The notes under the pieces were generated by a model, which did not search any database, was not told the origin of the DNA, and worked only from the letters and a program-made list of their open reading frames with translations. A DNA stretch of 64,000 nt, from positions 744,001 to 808,000 of the forward strand of contig NZ_LT627736.1 in the NCBI RefSeq assembly GCF_900102005.1. The letters are read 5' to 3'. A program made the position numbers and the translations under genes. The stretch's first letter is position 1; each line of letters starts with the position of its first letter. Shown piece after piece: positions 52,343 to 64,000 of this stretch. Source of the stretch: Microbacterium sp. LKL04 (GTDB taxonomy: Bacteria; Actinomycetota; Actinomycetes; Actinomycetales; Microbacteriaceae).

Positions 52343-53417
52343 CAGCGCCGAACCCACCGTCGCGCACATCTACGCCGACGGTGTCGCCATGGTGCAGCTA
52401 CTCGGTCCGCAGGACCGTCTGCTGCGCACCGTGGAACGCGAACACCCCGACGTGCAGGTGCACGTCCGCGGCAACGAGATCACCCTCACCGGTGACGAGG
52501 GCGCCGTCGCCCGCGCCCACGAGCTCGTGGACGAGCTGATCGGCATGGCGCGAGCGGGTCAGGGCCTCGACCCCAGCGACGTGACCCAATCGAACCGCAT
52601 CCTCCGCGAGAACAGCGGCATGCGTCCCTCCGAGGTGCTCGGCGAGGCGATCCTGTCCTCGCGCGGGAAGGTCATCCGGCCCAAGACGCGCGGTCAGAAG
52701 GAGTACGTCGACGCGATCGAGGAGAACACGATCGTCTTCGGCATCGGCCCCGCCGGCACCGGCAAGACCTACCTCGCGATGGCGAAGGCCGTCCAGGCGC
52801 TGCAGCGCAAGGAGGTCAGCCGCATCATCCTGACCCGTCCCGCCGTCGAGGCGGGGGAGCGGCTCGGATTCCTCCCCGGAACGCTGACCGACAAGATCGA
52901 CCCGTACCTCCGCCCGCTCTACGACGCCCTGAACGAGATGATGGACCCCGAGCTCGTCCCCAAGCTCATGGCGTCGGGAACCATCGAGGTCGCCCCCCTC
53001 GCGTACATGCGCGGTCGCACGCTCAACGACTCGTTCGTCGTCCTCGACGAGGCGCAGAACACGACGCCCGAGCAGATGAAGATGTTCCTCACGCGCCTCG
53101 GCTTCGGCACCCGGATGGTCGTGACCGGTGACATCACGCAGGTCGACCTGCCGCAGGGCGCGTCGGGTCTGCGCCTGGTCACCCGAGTCCTGAAGGACAT
53201 CGACGACATCCACTTCTCACGCCTCACGAGCGATGACGTCGTGCGTCACACGCTGGTCGGCCGCATCGTCGACGCGTACACCGCCTACGACGAGGAGAAG
53301 CTCGTGGCGCGCCGTGAGCGCGACGAGGCGAGCGAGTTCGCCAACCGCGCCGAGCGCCGGACGGGCCTGCGCCCCGCCGGCCCCCGAGATCGACAGCCCA
53401 AGCGAGGACGTTCATGA
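52335..53417 (+). CDS. phoH: PhoH family ATPase
   Basis: A 360-residue PhoH/PhoL ATPase with an N-terminal KH-like region (about 25-85) and the P-loop domain: Walker A GPAGTGKTYLAMA (about 138), Walker B FVVLDEAQNTTPEQMK, and a sensor in VTGDITQVDLP. Such proteins bind RNA and often act with YbeY in rRNA processing; ybeY follows directly with a four-base overlap, as is usual. GTG 52335 gives the family's N-terminus and has AAGGGAG upstream. The C-terminal tail is charged (RDRQPKRGRS). Confidence 0.95.
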   Translation: MADSAEPTVAHIYADGVAMVQLLGPQDRLLRTVEREHPDVQVHVRGNEITLTGDEGAVARAHELVDELIGMARAGQGLDPSDVTQSNRILRENSGMRPSEVLGEAILSSRGKVIRPKTRGQKEYVDAIEENTIVFGIGPAGTGKTYLAMAKAVQALQRKEVSRIILTRPAVEAGERLGFLPGTLTDKIDPYLRPLYDALNEMMDPELVPKLMASGTIEVAPLAYMRGRTLNDSFVVLDEAQNTTPEQMKMFLTRLGFGTRMVVTGDITQVDLPQGASGLRLVTRVLKDIDDIHFSRLTSDDVVRHTLVGRIVDAYTAYDEEKLVARRERDEASEFANRAERRTGLRPAGPRDRQPKRGRS

Positions 53418-53881
53418 CCATCGAGATCACCAACGAGTCCGGCGTCGAGGTCGATGAGACCGTCCTCCTCCGCCTCACCGAGAACAACTTCGCCGAGCTG
53501 CACGTGAGCCCGGATGCCGACGTCGCGATCCTTCTCGTCGACGAGGGAGCGATGGAGGCGCTGCACGTCCAGTGGATGGACGAGCCCGGGCCGACCGATG
53601 TGCTGAGCTTCCCCATGGACGAGCTTCGCCCCGGCACCGACGAGGCCCCCACCCCTCCCGGGCTGCTCGGCGACATCGTGCTGTGCCCCCAGGTCGCTGA
53701 GACCCAGGCGCAGGCGGCGAAGCACACCACGATGGACGAGCTCATCCTCCTGACGACGCACGGCCTGCTCCACCTGCTCGGATTCGACCACGCGGAGCCC
53801 GAAGAGGAACGCGAGATGTTCGGACTCCAGAAGGAGCTCATCGGGGCGTTCCACACGAGCGAGCGCCACCGGCGCGCATGA
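53414..53881 (+). CDS. ybeY: rRNA maturation endoribonuclease YbeY
   Basis: A 155-residue metallo-RNase. The zinc motif H-x3-H-x5-H is intact in THGLLHLLGFDHAE (about residue 113-124), and the conserved TDVLSFPMD segment precedes it. It acts in 16S 3'-end maturation and ribosome quality control. ATG 53414 overlaps the phoH stop, and its own stop overlaps the next ATG (ATGA), so phoH, ybeY and the CNNM-type gene are translationally coupled. Confidence 0.96.
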   Translation: MTIEITNESGVEVDETVLLRLTENNFAELHVSPDADVAILLVDEGAMEALHVQWMDEPGPTDVLSFPMDELRPGTDEAPTPPGLLGDIVLCPQVAETQAQAAKHTTMDELILLTTHGLLHLLGFDHAEPEEEREMFGLQKELIGAFHTSERHRRA

Positions 53882-55194
53882 CCGAGATCCTCCTCTTCGT
53901 CGCGGCGGGGCTCCTCGTCGCGCTCGGCGGCCTGATGGCCTCGCTGGAGGCCGCGCTCGATGTGACCTCGCGTACGGACCTCGCGGATCTAGCCGATGAG
54001 GCGCGCACCGGCGCGAGTCTGCGGCGGATCGCGGCGGACCCGGACGCGCACCGCACGGCCGTCGTCTTCATCCGCATCCTCATCGAGACTGCAGCGGCCG
54101 TCCTCGTCACGGTCGCCCTCACCCTCGTCTTCGACAACATCTGGTGGGCCATGCTCGCTGCGGTCGTCGTCATGACGGTCGCCTCGTTCGTCCTCGTGGG
54201 CGCATCGCCGCGCGCCGTGGGCCGTCAGCACGCGAAGGGGTTCCTGAAGGCGTGCGCCGGGCTCATCCGCGGGGCGCGCATCGTGCTGGGCCCGCTCGCG
54301 CACCTGCTGGTCCTCCTCGGCGACCGCCTGACCCCCGGCATCCACCGCGGCGCGTCCTTCGCGTCGGAGGAGCAGCTGCTGAGCATGGTCGACGAGGCCG
54401 CCTCGCAGGACCTCATCGAGGCCGATGACCGCGACCTCATCCACTCCGTCTTCGACTTCACCGACCGGTTCGTGCGTGCCGTGATGGTGCCCCGCACCGA
54501 CATGGTGACGATGGATGCCGCGGCCACGACGCAGGAGGCGATGACCCTCTTCCTCGACAAGGGCGTCTCGCGCATCCCGATCGCCGACGGCGAGGCCGAC
54601 GACATCACCGGCGTCGTGTACCTCAAGGACCTCGTGCAGTTCGCCTACCGCGACGAGACCGCCTGGCGCGGAGTGCCGGTCGCCCAGGTCGCCCGGCCCG
54701 CCGTCTTCGTCCCTGAATCGATGCGCGCCGAGACCCTCCTGCAGCAGATGAAGCGCGAAGCCGTGCACGTCTGCCTCGTCGTCGACGAGTACGGCGGGGT
54801 GTCGGGACTTGTGACGCTCGAAGACCTCATCGAGGAGCTCGTGGGCGAGATCGCCGACGAGTACGACCTGCGCACGAGCGAGGTCTCAGACCTCGGCGGC
54901 GGGCGTTTCCGTGTGAGCACCCGTCTGGCGCTCGACGAGGTCGGAGACCTCTTCGGGATCGAACTCGAGGACGACGACGTGGACTCGATCGGCGGCCTCT
55001 TCGGCAAGGCGCTCGGCAGCGTCCCCGTCCCGGGAGTGCGCGTCGAGCACAGCGGGCTCGTCCTCACCGGCGGCACGTCCCTCGGCCGGGGTCGCGGCCT
55101 CGCGACGGTGTTCGTCGAGCGCGCCGAGCGCCCGACCGCCGAACCCGGAACCCCTTCCACCGCAGAGATCCGCGTTGCGCGGGGATCGGAGTGA
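53878..55194 (+). CDS. Hemolysin family protein (CNNM/CorC, DUF21 plus CBS domains)
   Basis: A 438-residue membrane protein: an N-terminal DUF21/CNNM transmembrane domain of three to four helices (about 1-175), two CBS domains (VPRTDMVTMDAAATTQEAM... and ...RPAVFVPESMRAETLLQQM, about 205-325), and a C-terminal CorC_HlyC transporter-associated domain (about 340-425). Family members export Mg2+ or Co2+ or regulate it. Hemolysis is a historical label. Overlaps ybeY and era by four bases each, the usual ybeY-corC-era order. Confidence 0.93.
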   Translation: MTEILLFVAAGLLVALGGLMASLEAALDVTSRTDLADLADEARTGASLRRIAADPDAHRTAVVFIRILIETAAAVLVTVALTLVFDNIWWAMLAAVVVMTVASFVLVGASPRAVGRQHAKGFLKACAGLIRGARIVLGPLAHLLVLLGDRLTPGIHRGASFASEEQLLSMVDEAASQDLIEADDRDLIHSVFDFTDRFVRAVMVPRTDMVTMDAAATTQEAMTLFLDKGVSRIPIADGEADDITGVVYLKDLVQFAYRDETAWRGVPVAQVARPAVFVPESMRAETLLQQMKREAVHVCLVVDEYGGVSGLVTLEDLIEELVGEIADEYDLRTSEVSDLGGGRFRVSTRLALDEVGDLFGIELEDDDVDSIGGLFGKALGSVPVPGVRVEHSGLVLTGGTSLGRGRGLATVFVERAERPTAEPGTPSTAEIRVARGSE

Positions 55195-56087
55195 CCGTGA
55201 GCAGCCGTTCCGGTTTCGTGACGTTCGTCGGACGTCCCAACGTCGGCAAGTCGACCCTGACCAACGCCCTCGTCGGCGAAAAGGTCGCGATCACGAGCGA
55301 CAAGCCCCAGACCACGCGCAAGGCGATCCGCGGCATCCTCAACCGCCCGGGCGGTCAGCTCGTGATCGTCGACACCCCCGGCATCCACAAGCCGCGGACC
55401 CTTCTGGGCCAGCGGCTGAACGACCTCGTCGAGCAGGTGCTCGGCGACGTCGACGCGATCGGGTTCCTCGTGCCGGCCACCGAGAAGGTCGGCCCCGGCG
55501 ACCGGCGCATCGCGGCATCCCTCGACGGCTACGGCCGGGCGAAGAAGGTCGCCATCGTCACGAAGGTCGACATCGCGTCGCGCGAGGAGATCACCGAGCG
55601 CCTCATGGAGGTCGACGCGCTCCGCGAGGACTGGGACGCCGTCATCCCGCTGTCCGCCGTGACCGACGACCAGCTCGACGTGCTGGCCGACGAGCTGCTG
55701 AAGCTCATGCCGACCGGTCCCGCCCTGTACCCGGAGGGCATCGTCACGGACGAGAGCCTCGAGGATCGGATCGCCGAGATCATCCGCGAGGCGGCGCTCG
55801 ACGGCGTCCGCGACGAACTGCCGCACTCGATCGCCGTGACCGTCGAGGACATCGCCGCCCGCGAGGACAGCGACCTCACCGACGTGTACGCCAACATCGT
55901 CGTCGAGCGCGACAGTCAGAAGGCGATCATCATCGGTCGCGGCGGATCGCGACTGAAAGACGTCGGCGCGCGCTCGCGCGCCGGCATCGAGCCGCTCGTC
56001 GGCGGTCGCGTGTTCCTCTCGCTGCGCGTGCGCGTCGCGAAGGAGTGGCAGCGCGACCCCAAGCAGTTGGGGCGCCTCGGATTCTGA
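55191..56087 (+). CDS. era: GTPase Era
   Basis: A 298-residue GTPase of 30S assembly. G1 FVGRPNVGKSTLTNAL (about 11), effector region DKPQTTRKAIRGI, G3 DTPGIHKPR, G4 VTKVDI, and a C-terminal type II KH domain with KAIIIGRGGSRLKDVGARSR (about 243). GTG 55191 overlaps the previous stop (GTGA); a second GTG lies two codons later. It binds the 3' end of 16S rRNA and works with YbeY. No gene overlaps its stop, which ends this transcription block. Confidence 0.97.
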   Translation: MTVSSRSGFVTFVGRPNVGKSTLTNALVGEKVAITSDKPQTTRKAIRGILNRPGGQLVIVDTPGIHKPRTLLGQRLNDLVEQVLGDVDAIGFLVPATEKVGPGDRRIAASLDGYGRAKKVAIVTKVDIASREEITERLMEVDALREDWDAVIPLSAVTDDQLDVLADELLKLMPTGPALYPEGIVTDESLEDRIAEIIREAALDGVRDELPHSIAVTVEDIAAREDSDLTDVYANIVVERDSQKAIIIGRGGSRLKDVGARSRAGIEPLVGGRVFLSLRVRVAKEWQRDPKQLGRLGF

Positions 56088-56120
56088 CCGGCGACGCCGG
56101 CACCACGGAAGGACGACGTC

Positions 56121-59631
<3,511 letters not shown>

Positions 59632-59665
59632 CTCTCGCAGAAGGTCGCCGTCGGTCGGCGCCCGA

Positions 59666-60352
59666 TCAGGGCTTGATGATCGGGATCGTCGAGGTCTCGA
59701 CGGCGACCTTCCTGCGGTACAGCGCGCGTTGCTCGGGCAGGGAAATGTCGAAGACGACCGCGAGAACGCGGATGACGGCGGTCACCGCGATGCACGTGAT
59801 CGCGGCCGGAACGGCGGAGACGCCGAGGACGTCCAGGACCGCCAGGACGGCGCATCCGACAGCGGCAGCGACGGCGTAGAGCGAGCCGACGTGCATCATG
59901 GCGACGGGGAGTCCCATGAACACGTCGCGGAGCAGACCCCCGCCGACGGCGGCGCACGCCCCGACGAAGATCGAGGGGATGGGCGGGAGACCGAGGGCGA
60001 GCGCCTTCGTCGTCCCGAGCGCTCCGAACATGCCGATCGCGACGGCGTCGAGGCCCACGATGACCGCGTTGAGGCGCTGGAACACGTTCGCGAGCAGCAT
60101 CCCGACCAGCGCAGCGGCGGTGACGGTGATCAGGTAGCCGTCGCTCTGCAGGGCGACGGGGGTCGTGCTGAGCAGCAGGTCGCGGATCATGCCGCCGCCG
60201 AGCCCCATGACGACGCCGATGATGGCGACCCCGAGGAGATCGAGGCGACGCTGACCCTGGAACCCTGAGGCGAAGAGGGCGCCCTGCACGCCGCCGAGGC
60301 CGACGGCGGTGAGGTCCGCCCAGAGGGGGATGAGGAACTGCGGCTCGGTCAC
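59666..60352 (-). CDS. TRIC/UPF0126-type membrane protein
   Basis: A 228-residue protein with about seven helices and two copies of the family motif: [15 protein letters not shown] (about 57) and [15 protein letters not shown] (about 143), typical of TRIC cation channels and the related glycine-transporter-like family. These trimeric proteins conduct K+ in eukaryotes and in some prokaryotes; the role here is unknown. GTG 60352 is chosen because homology begins at [13 protein letters not shown]; a GTG at 60373 is also in frame. Divergent from recO. Confidence 0.87.
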   Translation of the reverse strand: MTEPQFLIPLWADLTAVGLGGVQGALFASGFQGQRRLDLLGVAIIGVVMGLGGGMIRDLLLSTTPVALQSDGYLITVTAAALVGMLLANVFQRLNAVIVGLDAVAIGMFGALGTTKALALGLPPIPSIFVGACAAVGGGLLRDVFMGLPVAMMHVGSLYAVAAAVGCAVLAVLDVLGVSAVPAAITCIAVTAVIRVLAVVFDISLPEQRALYRRKVAVETSTIPIIKP

Positions 60353-60375
60353 GCCTTCATTGTGCCTGGTCACGG

Positions 60376-60381
60376 GATAAT
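60376..60381 (+). promoter_or_regulatory. -10 element of recO (leaderless)
   Basis: GATAAT ends six bases before GTG 60388. Confidence 0.5.
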
Positions 60382-60387
60382 CGATGG

Positions 60388-61116
60388 GTGCCCACTTACC
60401 GCGACGAGGTCGTGGTCCTGCGCACCCACAAGCTGGGTGAGGCGGACCGCATCCTGACGATGCTGAGCCGTCGTCACGGCAAAGTGCGCGCCGTCGCGAA
60501 GGGCGTCCGCCGCACGTCGTCTAAGTTCGGTGCGCGGCTCGAGCCGTTCATGGTGGCGGACGTGCAGATGTACAAGGGCCGCTCGCTCGACATCGTGCAG
60601 CAGGCGGAGTCCCTCGGGGCCTACGGCGCCGACATCGCGACGGACTACGACCGCTACACCGCGGCATCCGCCATGTCCGAGACAGCCGATCGGCTCAACG
60701 AGGCCGAGACGACGCCGCAGCAGTATCTGCTCCTCGTCGGCGGTCTCCGCGCGCTGGCGCGCGGCGATCACGCACCGCGATCGGTCCTCGATTCCTACCT
60801 GCTCCGCGTCATGTCGCTCTCGGGGTGGGCCCCGTCGCTGCAGGAGTGCGCCCGGTGCGGCGCGCCCGGACCGCACGACTGGTTCGTCGCTCAGCTGGGC
60901 GGCATCGTCTGCTCCGCGTGCGCGCCGGCCGGTTCACCGCGTATCAGTCCCGAGACCGCGGGCCTGCTCCGTGCCCTGCTGGCGGGGGAGTGGGACGTGG
61001 TGGATGCCGCCACCCACGGAGCCACCGCGGCATCCTCCGGTCTCATCGCGGCCTATGCGCAGTGGCACACTGAACGAGGCATCCGTTCCCTGTCCCACCT
61101 GGAGGCGCCTCGGTGA
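60388..61116 (+). CDS. recO: DNA repair protein RecO
   Basis: A 242-residue RecO. N-terminal OB fold: [34 protein letters not shown]. The zinc finger of the helical domain is seen as CARCGAPG and CSACAP (about residues 153-180). It loads RecA at gaps with RecR. GTG 60388 is supported by the leaderless GATAAT -10. The stop overlaps uppS (GTGA), and recO-uppS is a common actinobacterial pair. Confidence 0.95.
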   Translation: MPTYRDEVVVLRTHKLGEADRILTMLSRRHGKVRAVAKGVRRTSSKFGARLEPFMVADVQMYKGRSLDIVQQAESLGAYGADIATDYDRYTAASAMSETADRLNEAETTPQQYLLLVGGLRALARGDHAPRSVLDSYLLRVMSLSGWAPSLQECARCGAPGPHDWFVAQLGGIVCSACAPAGSPRISPETAGLLRALLAGEWDVVDAATHGATAASSGLIAAYAQWHTERGIRSLSHLEAPR

Positions 61117-61919
61117 GTCCCAAGCCGTACACGCATCGCGACGCGGTGCCCTACCGCCCCCTCGACTGGACCGGCGTGTACCCGCCGGAGTTCCCGAAGG
61201 GCTCGGTTCCCGCTCACGTCGCGATCGTCATGGATGGCAACGGCCGCTGGGCCAACCGCCGCGGGCTCACGCGCATCGAGGGACACCGTGCGGGCGAGGA
61301 GGTCCTCCTCGACGTCGTCGCCGGGGCGGTCCAGGCGGGCGTGAAGCACCTGAGCGTCTACGCCTTCTCGACCGAGAACTGGGCGCGCTCGCCCGAGGAG
61401 GTGCGCTTCCTCATGGGCTACAACCGCGACGTGCTGCACCGACGTCGCGATCAGCTCAACGAGTGGGACGTCCGCATCCGCTGGGCGGGACGGAAGCCCC
61501 GGCTCTGGGGCTCCGTCATCAAGGAGCTCCAGTACGCGGAGGAGCTCACCTCCGGCAACACGGGACTCACTCTGACGATGTGCGTCAACTACGGGGGACG
61601 CCACGAGATCGTCGACGCGATGCGGGCGATGGGCGAGGAGATCGCCCGCGGGAAGCTCAAACCCTCCGCCATCACAGAGAAGACGCTCCGCCGCCACCTG
61701 TACGTGCCCGACATGCCCGACGTGGACCTGTTCGTCCGCTCCAGCGGGGAGCAGCGGACGTCGAACTTCCTGCTGTGGGAGGCGGCCTACGCCGAGATGG
61801 TCTTCCTCGACACGCTCTGGCCCGACTTCTCCCGCACGGACTTGTGGGGCGCGATCGAGCTGTACCTGTCGCGGGATCGCCGCTTCGGCGGAGCGAAGGA
61901 CGCGCCGACCGCGTCCTGA
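61113..61919 (+). CDS. uppS: Isoprenyl transferase (undecaprenyl/decaprenyl diphosphate synthase)
   Basis: A 268-residue cis-prenyltransferase making the polyprenyl diphosphate carrier for peptidoglycan. Motifs: [18 protein letters not shown] with the catalytic Asp (about residue 36), [15 protein letters not shown], and [21 protein letters not shown]. The product length (C50 or C55) is not readable from sequence. GTG 61113 overlaps the recO stop; the N-terminal 30 residues ([17 protein letters not shown]) are the usual actinobacterial extension. A three-base gap separates it from the converging kinase gene. Confidence 0.95.
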   Translation: MSPKPYTHRDAVPYRPLDWTGVYPPEFPKGSVPAHVAIVMDGNGRWANRRGLTRIEGHRAGEEVLLDVVAGAVQAGVKHLSVYAFSTENWARSPEEVRFLMGYNRDVLHRRRDQLNEWDVRIRWAGRKPRLWGSVIKELQYAEELTSGNTGLTLTMCVNYGGRHEIVDAMRAMGEEIARGKLKPSAITEKTLRRHLYVPDMPDVDLFVRSSGEQRTSNFLLWEAAYAEMVFLDTLWPDFSRTDLWGAIELYLSRDRRFGGAKDAPTAS

Positions 61920-61922
61920 CGG

Positions 61923-62486
61923 TCAGGGGGCGTCGACAGCGGGGCCGGCCAGCCAGCGCTCCACCTCGAGGGGGTGCGTGAGGCGGACGACGGGCAGGCC
62001 GTACTCGGCGGCGACCACCGGCATCCGCGTCTTCCACGTGGCATGCGTGCGCATCTCCCACCGGAGGATGTGACCGGGGTCGCGGAAGACGGTCCGCAGC
62101 GGCGGCTCGACGTTGCCGTTCCAGAGTCGCTCGCGACGGATGCGGCGGAGCAGCGTGCGGCGGAGCAGCCGCGCGCGGGCGATGCGGCGCGGCAGGTCGA
62201 GCCAGACGGCGAGGTCGGCGCGCTCCCCGAGGATCTGTCCGCCGCCGGAACCGAAGTAGTTCCACTCCGACACCCACCGCTCCCCGTCCGCCACGCGGCG
62301 GACGTCGCTCAAGAACTCGGGTCGGGTCGTCCACCCGGGACCGTGGAAGAGCGAGTCGAGCTCGGTGTACTCGAGCTCCCACAGCTCCGCCAGCCGCCGA
62401 GCCAGCGTCGACTTGCCGACGCCCGTGGTCCCGGCGATCACGACGCGCTGCGGGCGGAACGGGAGCGGGTCGTCGGCCGAGAGCAT
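61923..62486 (-). CDS. P-loop kinase-like protein (FlaR/topology-modulation type)
   Basis: A 187-residue P-loop protein. Walker A is VVIAGTTGVGKSTLARRL (about 15-30), followed by ELDSLFHGPGW, a region seen in topology-modulation/FlaR-like adenylate-kinase relatives, and a lid-like segment rich in arginines (RRIARARLLRRTLLRRIRRER). No partner or substrate is evident. The start is fixed by TAGGCT ending six bases upstream (leaderless). Convergent with uppS with only three bases between stops. Confidence 0.82.
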   Translation of the reverse strand: MLSADDPLPFRPQRVVIAGTTGVGKSTLARRLAELWELEYTELDSLFHGPGWTTRPEFLSDVRRVADGERWVSEWNYFGSGGGQILGERADLAVWLDLPRRIARARLLRRTLLRRIRRERLWNGNVEPPLRTVFRDPGHILRWEMRTHATWKTRMPVVAAEYGLPVVRLTHPLEVERWLAGPAVDAP

Positions 62487-62492
62487 CCCGTC

Positions 62493-62498
62493 AGCCTA
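62493..62498 (-). promoter_or_regulatory. -10 element of the P-loop kinase gene (leaderless)
   Basis: TAGGCT on the minus strand, six bases before ATG 62486. Confidence 0.5.
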
Positions 62499-62528
62499 GG
62501 AGCGCACAAGGGAATAGCGCGAGGGCGA

Positions 62529-63224
62529 ATGCGCGTTGCAGCAGGTGTGACGGAACCCATCAAGATCGACGTGTGGAGCGACATCGCCTGCCCGTGGTGC
62601 TACATCGGAAAGCGCAACCTCGAGACCGGGCTGGCGGAGACGGCTGCAGACGCCGACGCCCCCCGCGTGGAGGTGACCTTCCACTCGTACGAGTTGTCCC
62701 CGGACACCCCCGTCGACTTCGACGGAACCGAGATCGACTTCCTCTCCGAGTACAAGGGGATGCCGGCCGACCAGGTGCAGCAGATGCTCGACCGTGTGAC
62801 CGGCGTCGCCGCCGACGCCGGACTCGGCTACCGCTTCGACATCCTGAAGCACACCAACACGGTCAAGGCCCACGAGCTGCTGCACTTCGCGAAGGAGCAG
62901 GGTCTCCAGAAGGAGATGACCGAGCGCCTCATGTCGGCGTACTTCACCGAGGGCCGTCACGTCGGGAAGATCGATGACCTCGTCGCCCTCGCCGCTGAGG
63001 CGGGTCTCGACCCCGACCAAACGCGCGACGCGCTGGATTCTGGTCGCTACCTCGAGGCGGTGCGCGCCGACCAAGCACAGGCACAGGCTTACGGCATCCA
63101 AGGCGTTCCGTTCTTCGTCATCGACGGCAAGTACGGCGTGAGCGGTGCGCAGCCTCCCGCGGCGTTCGCGCAGATCGCCCGCCAGGTGTGGGCCGAGCGC
63201 GCCGAGGCGCCCGCCGCGAGCTGA
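62529..63224 (+). CDS. DsbA family oxidoreductase (FrnE-like)
   Basis: A 231-residue thioredoxin-fold protein without a signal peptide. The active site CPWC is in VWSDIACPWCYIGKRNLE (about residue 21), followed by the helical insertion and a C-terminal cis-Pro region GIQGVPFFVIDGKYGVSGAQ. This matches cytosolic FrnE (2-hydroxychromene isomerase-like DsbA), linked to polyketide synthesis and oxidative stress. Two starts are possible: ATG 62529 or GTG 62547. The latter starts at the homology (TEPIKIDVWSD); ATG 62529 keeps a few extra residues. Confidence 0.85.
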   Translation: MRVAAGVTEPIKIDVWSDIACPWCYIGKRNLETGLAETAADADAPRVEVTFHSYELSPDTPVDFDGTEIDFLSEYKGMPADQVQQMLDRVTGVAADAGLGYRFDILKHTNTVKAHELLHFAKEQGLQKEMTERLMSAYFTEGRHVGKIDDLVALAAEAGLDPDQTRDALDSGRYLEAVRADQAQAQAYGIQGVPFFVIDGKYGVSGAQPPAAFAQIARQVWAERAEAPAAS

Positions 63225-63235
63225 TCTCTTCTCCT

Positions 63236-63279
63236 ACGACAAAGGCCGCATCCCGGATCGGGGATGCGGCCTTCGTCGT
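63236..63279. terminator. Bidirectional terminator between the FrnE gene and the glutathione peroxidase gene
   Basis: AAGGCCGCATCCC (63242-63254) pairs perfectly with GGGATGCGGCCTT (63261-63273), and ACGAC/GTCGT extend it after one mismatch. The outer arm ACGACAAAGGCC/GGCCTTCGTCGT repeats that at 39022-39061. Confidence 0.8.
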
Positions 63280-63291
63280 TCGTGCGAGTTA

Positions 63292-63786
63292 TCAGGCGAG
63301 GGCCTTCTCGATCGCCGAGATCACCTCGGGCTCGTTCGGCTTGGTCTGCGGGCGGAAGCGGTGCAGCTCGCCGTCACGGGTCACGAGGAACTTCTCGAAG
63401 TTCCACATCACCGGTCCCTTGGCACGCTCGGCGTTCGGGGACTTCTTCAGCGCCTTGTAGAGCGGAGCGGCGTGCGAACCGTTGACGCGCACCTTGTCCA
63501 TGATGGGGAACGTGATGCCCCAATTGACGGCGCAGTAGTCGAGGATCTCCTCCATCGACCCCGGCTCCTGGCCCATGAACTGGTTGCAGGGGAAGCCGAT
63601 GACCTGCAGGCCCTGGTCGCCGTACTGCTTCTGCAGCTCCTCGAGCTGCTCGTACTGGGGAGCCAGCCCGCACTTCGACGCGACGTTCACGATGAGGAAC
63701 GCCTTGTCTCCGAAGTCGCCGAGGGTCGCCTCCTTCCCGTCTGCGGTGGTGAACGGGATCTCTCGCAGGGAGGAGGTTTCGGTCAT
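63292..63786 (-). CDS. Glutathione peroxidase family protein
   Basis: A 164-residue non-selenium GPx. The peroxidatic cysteine is in VNVASKCGLAPQYEQLEELQ (about residue 40), the family signature GFPCNQFMGQEPG follows, and the catalytic Trp lies in KGPVMWNFEKFLV. With glutathione absent in most actinobacteria, electrons probably come from thioredoxin or mycothiol; this is inference. ATG 63786 has TATCGT ending six bases upstream (leaderless). Convergent with the FrnE gene across the terminator. Confidence 0.93.
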   Translation of the reverse strand: MTETSSLREIPFTTADGKEATLGDFGDKAFLIVNVASKCGLAPQYEQLEELQKQYGDQGLQVIGFPCNQFMGQEPGSMEEILDYCAVNWGITFPIMDKVRVNGSHAAPLYKALKKSPNAERAKGPVMWNFEKFLVTRDGELHRFRPQTKPNEPEVISAIEKALA

Positions 63787-63792
63787 GTGTCC

Positions 63793-63798
63793 ACGATA
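63793..63798 (-). promoter_or_regulatory. -10 element of the glutathione peroxidase gene (leaderless)
   Basis: TATCGT on the minus strand, six bases before ATG 63786. Confidence 0.45.
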
Positions 63799-63849
63799 GG
63801 ACTCGCGCAGATGCCCGATGCGCTCGCCGTCTGGGAGAATGTGAAGGAT

Positions 63850-64000
63850 ATGTCGACGACCCTCGCTCCGCCCGCGCCGCTGCGCATCGGGCCCATCACC
63901 CTCGACGCGCCCGTCGTGCTGGCGCCGATGGCGGGCATCACCAACACCGCCTTCCGACGCCTGTGCCGCGAGTACGGTGCCGGCCTCTATGTGAGCGAGA
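63850..64000 (+). CDS. dusB: tRNA dihydrouridine synthase DusB, 5' part only
   Basis: The first 50 residues of a Dus enzyme; the gene runs off the right edge. The FMN-binding start APVVLAPMAGITNTAFRRLC (about residue 20) is diagnostic of the DusB/NifR3 group, which reduces uridine in the D arm of tRNA. ATG 63850 has a GAAGGA-type ribosome-binding site; the leader is very short. Active-site cysteine and the C-terminal domain lie outside the window. Confidence 0.85.
   Translation, partial: MSTTLAPPAPLRIGPITLDAPVVLAPMAGITNTAFRRLCREYGAGLYVSE

Overview
The window is a high-GC stretch of chromosome from an actinobacterium. Gene order, protein sequences, GTG starts, ATGA gene overlaps and abundant GGATGCC/GGCATCC words fit the Microbacteriaceae, most likely Microbacterium or a close relative; this assignment is inference, with no database search behind it. 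Almost everything is vertically inherited housekeeping DNA. I see no transposon, prophage, CRISPR array, integrase or defence island.

Layout. 0-8.6 kb: 5' part of an M3 peptidase gene (dcp, runs off the left edge), divergent from a winged-helix regulator with a small coupled partner; valS; a metNIQ-type ABC importer; an OsmC/Ohr peroxidase; a GNAT acetyltransferase and a pentapeptide-repeat protein. 8.6-14.4 kb: ileS under an ultrashort-stem-I T-box, then folC, a DUF4233 membrane protein and ndk, overlapping or closely spaced. 14.4-25.1 kb: a VKOR-type membrane protein, RNase E/G, rplU-rpmA-obgE-proB-proA, a small membrane protein, nadD, a repeat-rich single-pass membrane protein, rsfS and tRNA-Ala. 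25.1-30.4 kb: a frameshifted ltrA, an apparently split acidic/membrane protein, and genes for a 3-methyladenine-glycosylase-like protein, HMCES/YedK, App1/DUF2183 and DedA. 30.4-39.4 kb: pabB, leuS, comEA-comEC, a Pr6Pr membrane protein, holA, rpsT. 39.4-45.0 kb: an alpha/beta hydrolase and a very large secreted nuclease/5'-nucleotidase. 45.2-56.1 kb: lepA, DUF1990, hemW, CIRCE-controlled hrcA-dnaJ, rsmE, HIT, phoH, ybeY, CNNM/CBS protein and era, a translation, heat-shock and rRNA-maturation block. 56.1-64 kb: an MDR oxidoreductase, a lipoprotein, leuA behind a leucine leader peptide, a TRIC-like channel, recO-uppS, a P-loop kinase-like protein, a FrnE-type DsbA protein, glutathione peroxidase and the start of dusB.

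Regulation is the richest part. At least eighteen genes have a TANNNT-like -10 hexamer ending six or seven bases before the start codon, as expected for leaderless mRNAs. Other clear elements are the ileS T-box with a hairpin that hides its ribosome-binding site, the leuA leader peptide with a possible pseudoknot, CIRCE over the hrcA promoter, a repeat/palindrome operator at the winged-helix regulator, and several strong hairpin terminators, two of which share the same arm sequence.

No undescribed multigene system stands out. The best leads are the leuA leader, the enriched GGATGCC word beside competence genes, a cluster of three apparent single-base indels at 25.2-26.8 kb (sequence error, decay or phase variation), in-frame 18-bp tandem repeats in three genes, and the small regulator module at 0.9-1.8 kb.
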